Origin: Lysobacter enzymogenes
GTDB lineage: Bacteria; Pseudomonadota; Gammaproteobacteria; Xanthomonadales; Xanthomonadaceae
DNA length: 41,073 nucleotides
Assembly (NCBI RefSeq): GCF_900106525.1
Contig: NZ_FNOG01000010.1
Span: 1 to 41,073 of the forward strand
Reading direction: 5' to 3'
In this document: in pieces, positions 36,899-41,073 of the stretch
Layout of the letters: the number at the start of each line of letters is the position of its first letter
Position numbering within the stretch: the stretch's first letter is position 1
Program-made: the position numbers and the translations under genes
Notes under the pieces: model-generated
What the model was told of the DNA's origin: nothing
Seen by the model: the letters and a program-made list of their open reading frames with translations, nothing else
The model's database searches: none

Positions 36899-38227
36899 TC
36901 AGTCGCGGTCGATGGCCGAGTGCTTGCGGGTGTCGGGCATCAGCGCGTAGACCAGCAGCGAGCACAAAATGCAGGCGCTGACGTACCAGAAGAATCCGGT
37001 TTCCATGCCGATCTTCTTGAACCACAGCGCGACCGGCTCGGCGGTGCCGCCGAACAAGGCGACGGTGAGCGCGTAGGGCAGGCCGACGCCGAGCGCGCGG
37101 ATCTCCACCGGGAACAATTCGGCCTTCACCACCGCGTTGATCGCGGTGTAGCCGCTGACCGCGCTGAGCAGGATCATGATCAGCCAGAACGCTTCCATCG
37201 GCGTCTGCGCGCCGCGGATCCAGTGCATCACCGGCACCGTCAGCACCGTGCCGAGCACGCCGAACGCGATCAGGATCGGGCGCCGGCCGATGCGGTCGGA
37301 CAGCGCGCCCACCAGCGGCTGCATCAGCATGTAGACGAACAAGGTGCCGGCGTTGATCAGCGACGCGGTCTCCTTGTCGAAGCCGGTGCTGATGGTGAGG
37401 AACTTCAGCATGTAGTTGGTGTAGGTGTAGAACGCCAGCGTGCCGCCCATGGTCAGGCCGACCACGGTCAGCACCGCGCGCGGGTGCTGCATCAGCGTCT
37501 TCAGCGAACCCTCGCGCCGGGCCGGCGCGTCGCTGCTCTTGAGCTTGGTGAACGACTCGGTTTCCTGCATGTTGCGGCGCAGGTACAGCGCGGTGATCGC
37601 GGCGATCGCGCCGATCGCGAACGGGATGCGCCAGCCCCAGGCCTTGAGCTGTTCTTCATCGAGCACGAACTGCTGCAGCACGATCAGCACCAGCAGCGCC
37701 AGCAACTGGCCCAGGATCAGGGTCACGTAGAGGAAGCTCGACCAGAAGCCGCGGTTCTGGCGCGAGGACATCTCGCTGAGGTAGGTGGCCGAGCTGCCGT
37801 ATTCGCCGCCGACGCTCAGGCCCTGCATCAGCCGCGCGGCCACCAGCAGGATCGGCGCGAACACGCCGATGGTGTCGTAGCCGGGAGTGAAGGTGATGAT
37901 GAGCGAGCCGGCGCACATCAGCAGCACCGAGCGCATCAGCGCGGCGCGGCGGCCGTGGCGGTCGGCGTAGCGGCCAAACACCCAGCCGCCGAGCGGGCGC
38001 ATCAGGAAGCCCACGGCGAAGATCGCGCCGGCGTTGAGCGCCTGCGAGATGCGGTCGCCGGAGGGGAAGAACACGTGGGCGAAGTAGAGCGAGAACGCGC
38101 TGTAGACGTACCAGTCGTAGTACTCGACCAGGTTGCCGACCGAGCCGGAGAAGATCGATTTAAGGCGCTGGCCTGGGGTCATGCCCGCGGCCGCGGCCGG
38201 CGCTTGGGTGGAAGTGGTCGCGCTCAC
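36899..38227 (-). CDS. MFS metabolite:proton symporter, KgtP-like
   Basis: The 442-residue product is a twelve-segment major facilitator of the metabolite:H+ symporter group and closely resembles the alpha-ketoglutarate permease KgtP. It shows SGSVGNLVEYYDWYVYSAF, SLYFAHVFFPSGDRI, the motif RYADRHGRRAALM, LMQGLSVGGEYGSSATYLSE and VEIRALGVGLPYALTVALFG. The start is a GTG at 38227, supported by CAGGAG at suitable spacing; upstream frames are open but not conserved. It is the first of three genes in line with dctA and the porin and divergent from the TonB receptor. The substrate is probably a di- or tricarboxylate (inference). Confidence 0.9.
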   Translation of the reverse strand: MSATTSTQAPAAAAGMTPGQRLKSIFSGSVGNLVEYYDWYVYSAFSLYFAHVFFPSGDRISQALNAGAIFAVGFLMRPLGGWVFGRYADRHGRRAALMRSVLLMCAGSLIITFTPGYDTIGVFAPILLVAARLMQGLSVGGEYGSSATYLSEMSSRQNRGFWSSFLYVTLILGQLLALLVLIVLQQFVLDEEQLKAWGWRIPFAIGAIAAITALYLRRNMQETESFTKLKSSDAPARREGSLKTLMQHPRAVLTVVGLTMGGTLAFYTYTNYMLKFLTISTGFDKETASLINAGTLFVYMLMQPLVGALSDRIGRRPILIAFGVLGTVLTVPVMHWIRGAQTPMEAFWLIMILLSAVSGYTAINAVVKAELFPVEIRALGVGLPYALTVALFGGTAEPVALWFKKIGMETGFFWYVSACILCSLLVYALMPDTRKHSAIDRD

Positions 38228-38569
38228 ATCGGCTCCTGTTGCGAAGATCGAGGGTGGGAAGCGCCAGTGCCGGCGCGGTGTCGCGCGGTCGGCGCGCAAG
38301 GGCGTCCCCACACCCGGCGCCGATGGTGGGCGGCAGGAAGGGGAGGGCCAATAGCACCTTAGGGTTAGGGCCGGCGGCGCACACGCCGCGGCGCCGCGAA
38401 ATCGCCGGTTCATGCCGCAAAACCGGGCATTGCGCGCGCTGCGCGCGGCTTAGCCAATTGGTCTTAGATCGCCGCGCGGCGGCCGCGGGCGCGGCGGCGC
38501 CGCCATCAGCGCGTCATCTGCATTGCCCATGCTTGCGCGGATTTTGCCCTGCTCCCCCGGAGATCCTCG
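38228..38569. other. Divergent promoter region between the KgtP-like and TonB receptor genes
   Basis: This 342-base region should contain the promoters of both neighbours. I see a local AT-rich spot around 38345-38366 and another at 38450-38468 (CCAATTGGTCTTAG), but no convincing hexamer pair. The tandem CCCTAACCCTAA (read on -) is probably chance. CGGAGAT precedes the receptor ATG. There is no gene here. Confidence 0.4.
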
Positions 38570-40930
38570 ATGACGCACCCCCATTCCCACGCCGCGCTCG
38601 CGCTGGCGATCGCCACCGCCTTGGCCGCCGCACTGGCCGCCGCGCCCGCTCATGCCGCCGATGCCGATGCCGCCGCCGCGAGCGCCGATGCCGCCGCGGC
38701 CGGCGAATCCCGCGACGCCACCACGCTCGACGCGGTCTCGGTCATCGGCCTGGGCGAAACCCGCCAGGTGCAGCGGGTCAAGCTGGCCGACATCGAGAAG
38801 ACCGTGGCCGGCACCAGCCCGCAGAAGATCCTCAACAAGCTGCCGGGCATCTCGGTGCAGTCCAACGACGCGTACGGCGCCAACGAGGAATCGCAGACCA
38901 TCAGCCTGCGCGGCTTCAACCAGCGTCTGCTCGGCTACACCCTCGACGGCATCCCGCTGGGCGACAACAGCTACGGCAACTACAACGGCCTGGGCATCAG
39001 CCGCGCGCTGATCGGCGAGAACCTCGCCGGCGCCGAACTGGCCGCGGGCATCGGTTCGCTCGGCACCGCGTCCACCAGCAATCTCGGCGGCACCTTGCAG
39101 TATTTCTCGTCCGATCCGGAGGCCGAATTCGGTCTGCGCGTGGCGCAAACCTTCGGCAGCGACAGCACCCGCCGCACCTATGCGCGCCTGGACACCGGCG
39201 AGCACGGCGGCTTCTCGATGTATCTGTCCGGCTCGCTGCTCAGCGCCGACATGTGGTCGCGCCCCAACGACAACCAGGACCAGAGCCAGGTCAACATCAA
39301 GGCGGTGTACAACTTCGGCGACGGCAACCGCATCAGCGCCTTCGTCTCCAGCGCCGAAACCAGCCAGGCCAACTACGCGTATCTGTCCAAGGCGCTGCTG
39401 GCGCGCGGCGCGGACTGGGACTGGAACCTGTACAAGCCCGACTGGCAGCGCGCGCTCAATGCCGCCTACTGCGCGCCCAAGCCGTGGCCGGCGAACAAGG
39501 CCGGCGACCGCCGCTGCAAGTTCGAATCGCCGGCGGCGACCATCGACGATGCCTACTACGCCAGCCGCGCGCTGCGCACCGACCACCTGGCCGCGCTGGC
39601 CGGCGAGTTCAACCTCGGCGAAGGCCTGCGCCTGAACGCGCAGACCTACTACCACGACGACCGCGGCCAGGGCCATTGGTGGTCGCCGGGCAACTGGTCG
39701 TTCCCGGGCACCGCCAAGGAGATCCCGATCTCGATCCGCAGCACCAACTACGGCATCAACCGCTACGGCGCGATGGCCTCGCTGAGCTGGGACGTGGGCA
39801 TCCACAAGATCCAGGGCGGGTTCTGGTACGAGAGCAATCACCACGACGTGCAGCGCAATTTCTATTTCATCGACGGGCCGGTCAACGACGACCGTTTCCT
39901 CAACGATCCCGACCGCCGCCTGTTCTTCCAGAAGTACCGCATCAACACCCGCCAGGCGTATCTGCAGGACACCATGAGCCTGCTCGACGGCCGCCTGACC
40001 GTGGACGTGGGCGCCAAGAGCACCCAGGTCGACATGCGCGCGACCCAGGTGCCGTCGAAGATGATGGAAGTGCCCAACGCCACCGGCCGCCTGGAAACCA
40101 AGGACAGCTTCCTGCCGCAGCTGGGCGTGGGCTACAAGCTCGGCGAGGGCCGCGAAGTGTTCGCCGCCTACACCGAGAACGTCGCTGCTTTCGTCGGCGG
40201 CGGCGCCGGCGGCCCGCTGGCGATCGGCCAGGCTGCGTTCGACGCGCAAAGGCGCGATCTCAAGCCGGAAGAGTCCAAGACCCTGGAAGCGGGTTACCGC
40301 CAGGTCGGCGAGACCTACCAGGCGTCGCTGAGCTTCTACAAAGTGCGCTTCGACAACCGCCTGCTCTCGCTCAACCCGTGCTCGAGCATCGAGGCCGGCA
40401 CCCGGCCGGAGTGCATCACCAAGTTCTTCAACGTCGGCTCGGTCGACAGCTACGGCAGCGAGCTGGTCTTCATCTGGAAGCCGATCGACGGCCTGCAGTG
40501 GTACAACGCGCTGTCGTGGAACAAGTCGACGTACGAGGACAACTACATCGACGGCGGCAAGGTCGTGCCGACCAGCGGCAAGCGCGTGGTCGACGTGCCG
40601 GACACCATGTTCTCCAGCGAGGTGAGCTACAGCCACGGCCCGTGGCTGGCCAGCGTCAGCGGCAAGTACACCGGCAAGCGCTACTACACCTACCTCAACG
40701 ACAACGGCTTCGGCGGCTACACCACCTTCGACGCCGCGCTGCGCTACACCTTCGATGCGATGGGCCCGCTGCGGCAGTGGTCGGTTTCGCTCAACGCCAG
40801 CAACCTGACCGACAAGCGCACGGCCAGCAACCTGACCGCGTTCAGCGCGTCCGATCCGCAGGGCAAGACCTATGCGTTCCACGCCAACGCGCCGCGGCAG
40901 TTGTTCCTGACCCTGGATGCGCGGTTCTGA
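38570..40930 (+). CDS. TonB-dependent outer membrane receptor
   Basis: Such receptors import scarce large ligands across the outer membrane using TonB energy. The 786-residue product has a signal peptide (residues 1-29, AHAA), an alanine-rich linker, a TonB-box-like LDAVSVIG (53-60), and a plug domain with KILNKLPGISVQSNDAYGAN, SLRGFNQRLLGYTLDGIPLG and LGGTLQYFSSDP. A 22-strand barrel follows, ending in the aromatic terminus LFLTLDARF. Two cysteine pairs in predicted outer loops (around YCAPKPWPANKAGDRRC and NPCSSIEAGTRPEC) may form disulfides. The ligand is unknown. The gene is divergent from the KgtP-like symporter, so an organic acid or its metal chelate is a possible ligand (inference). 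Confidence 0.92.
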   Translation: MTHPHSHAALALAIATALAAALAAAPAHAADADAAAASADAAAAGESRDATTLDAVSVIGLGETRQVQRVKLADIEKTVAGTSPQKILNKLPGISVQSNDAYGANEESQTISLRGFNQRLLGYTLDGIPLGDNSYGNYNGLGISRALIGENLAGAELAAGIGSLGTASTSNLGGTLQYFSSDPEAEFGLRVAQTFGSDSTRRTYARLDTGEHGGFSMYLSGSLLSADMWSRPNDNQDQSQVNIKAVYNFGDGNRISAFVSSAETSQANYAYLSKALLARGADWDWNLYKPDWQRALNAAYCAPKPWPANKAGDRRCKFESPAATIDDAYYASRALRTDHLAALAGEFNLGEGLRLNAQTYYHDDRGQGHWWSPGNWSFPGTAKEIPISIRSTNYGINRYGAMASLSWDVGIHKIQGGFWYESNHHDVQRNFYFIDGPVNDDRFLNDPDRRLFFQKYRINTRQAYLQDTMSLLDGRLTVDVGAKSTQVDMRATQVPSKMMEVPNATGRLETKDSFLPQLGVGYKLGEGREVFAAYTENVAAFVGGGAGGPLAIGQAAFDAQRRDLKPEESKTLEAGYRQVGETYQASLSFYKVRFDNRLLSLNPCSSIEAGTRPECITKFFNVGSVDSYGSELVFIWKPIDGLQWYNALSWNKSTYEDNYIDGGKVVPTSGKRVVDVPDTMFSSEVSYSHGPWLASVSGKYTGKRYYTYLNDNGFGGYTTFDAALRYTFDAMGPLRQWSVSLNASNLTDKRTASNLTAFSASDPQGKTYAFHANAPRQLFLTLDARF

Positions 40931-40939
40931 AGCTCGCGC

Positions 40940-40963
40940 GGCCGCCGGCGCGAGCCGGCGGCC
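40940..40963 (+). terminator. Hairpin after the TonB receptor
   Basis: Ten perfect pairs, 40940-40949 with 40954-40963, around a GCGA loop, ten bases after the stop. Only GTTGC follows, so intrinsic termination is doubtful. Confidence 0.45.
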
Positions 40964-40994
40964 GTTGCACGCACTGGCGGTGCGCGAGGTCCGA

Positions 40995-41073
40995 CTGTAG
41001 GAGCGGCGCGAGCCGCGACCGCGACACCGCGCTTACGGCGCGACCTGCTGCAACGCGGTCGCGGCTTGCGCCG
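40995..41073. repeat. Dispersed inverted repeat, family B, copy 3 (cut by window edge)
   Basis: The first arm (40995-41023) is complete and identical to that of copy 1 over 29 bases. The second arm starts at 41054 and runs out of the window after 20 matching bases. Confidence 0.8.

Noticed and set aside
38358-38369. Tandem CCCTAACCCTAA (read on -) resembling telomere repeats
   Set aside because: Only two short units in a bacterial promoter region; most likely chance.
38450-40882. Very long open frame (810 codons) on the - strand opposite the TonB receptor
   Set aside because: It is fully antisense to a clear receptor gene; high third-position GC keeps antisense frames open. The product is an Ala/Val/Gly/Arg-rich sequence without family features.

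Overview
The window is a high-GC chromosomal segment from a gammaproteobacterium of the Lysobacter/Xanthomonadaceae type. I base this on the E. coli-like ribosomal gene order with C-minus S14, the class II DAHP synthase, the pqqABCDE operon, the many TonB/porin-type genes and the dispersed palindromes of the GTAGGAGCGGCGCAAGCC type. The placement is inferred from the sequence alone, with no database search.

Region 1 (1-15323, + strand): the 3' end of tuf, then the S10 operon (rpsJ-rplC-rplD-rplW-rplB-rpsS-rplV-rpsC-rplP-rpmC-rpsQ), the spc operon (rplN-rplX-rplE-rpsN-rpsH-rplF-rplR-rpsE-rpmD-rplO-secY) and the alpha operon (rpsM-rpsK-rpsD-rpoA-rplQ). They encode ribosomal proteins, the SecY translocon channel and the RNA polymerase alpha subunit. 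rpmJ (L36) is absent from its usual place after secY. Several spacers (before rpsJ, rpsH, rpsE, rpsM, rpoA and rplQ) are unusually long and packed with perfect tetraloop hairpins. This is the least explained structure in the window.

Region 2 (15324-19431): dsbB, a class II DAHP synthase (entry to the shikimate pathway) and, on the other strand, a predicted lipoprotein amidase. A 34-bp inverted repeat separates the last two.

Region 3 (19432-26130, - strand): pqqABCDE for pyrroloquinoline quinone synthesis, a DUF2127 membrane protein and the translational GTPase typA/bipA.

Region 4 (26131-30302, + strand): a cyclophilin, a PLP aminotransferase, a membrane-anchored glutaredoxin-like protein and malate dehydrogenase. 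The aminotransferase and malate dehydrogenase probably meet at oxaloacetate.

Region 5 (30303-41073): a LuxR-type response regulator convergent with a hybrid sensor kinase, then an OprO/P-type porin, DctA, a KgtP-like symporter and a divergent TonB-dependent receptor. Together these look like an uptake module for organic acids, possibly under the adjacent two-component pair (inference).

I saw no tRNA, rRNA, CRISPR array, transposase or prophage. I found no clear undescribed multi-gene system. The best leads are the hairpin-rich ribosomal spacers, two dispersed palindrome families and the organic-acid uptake cluster.
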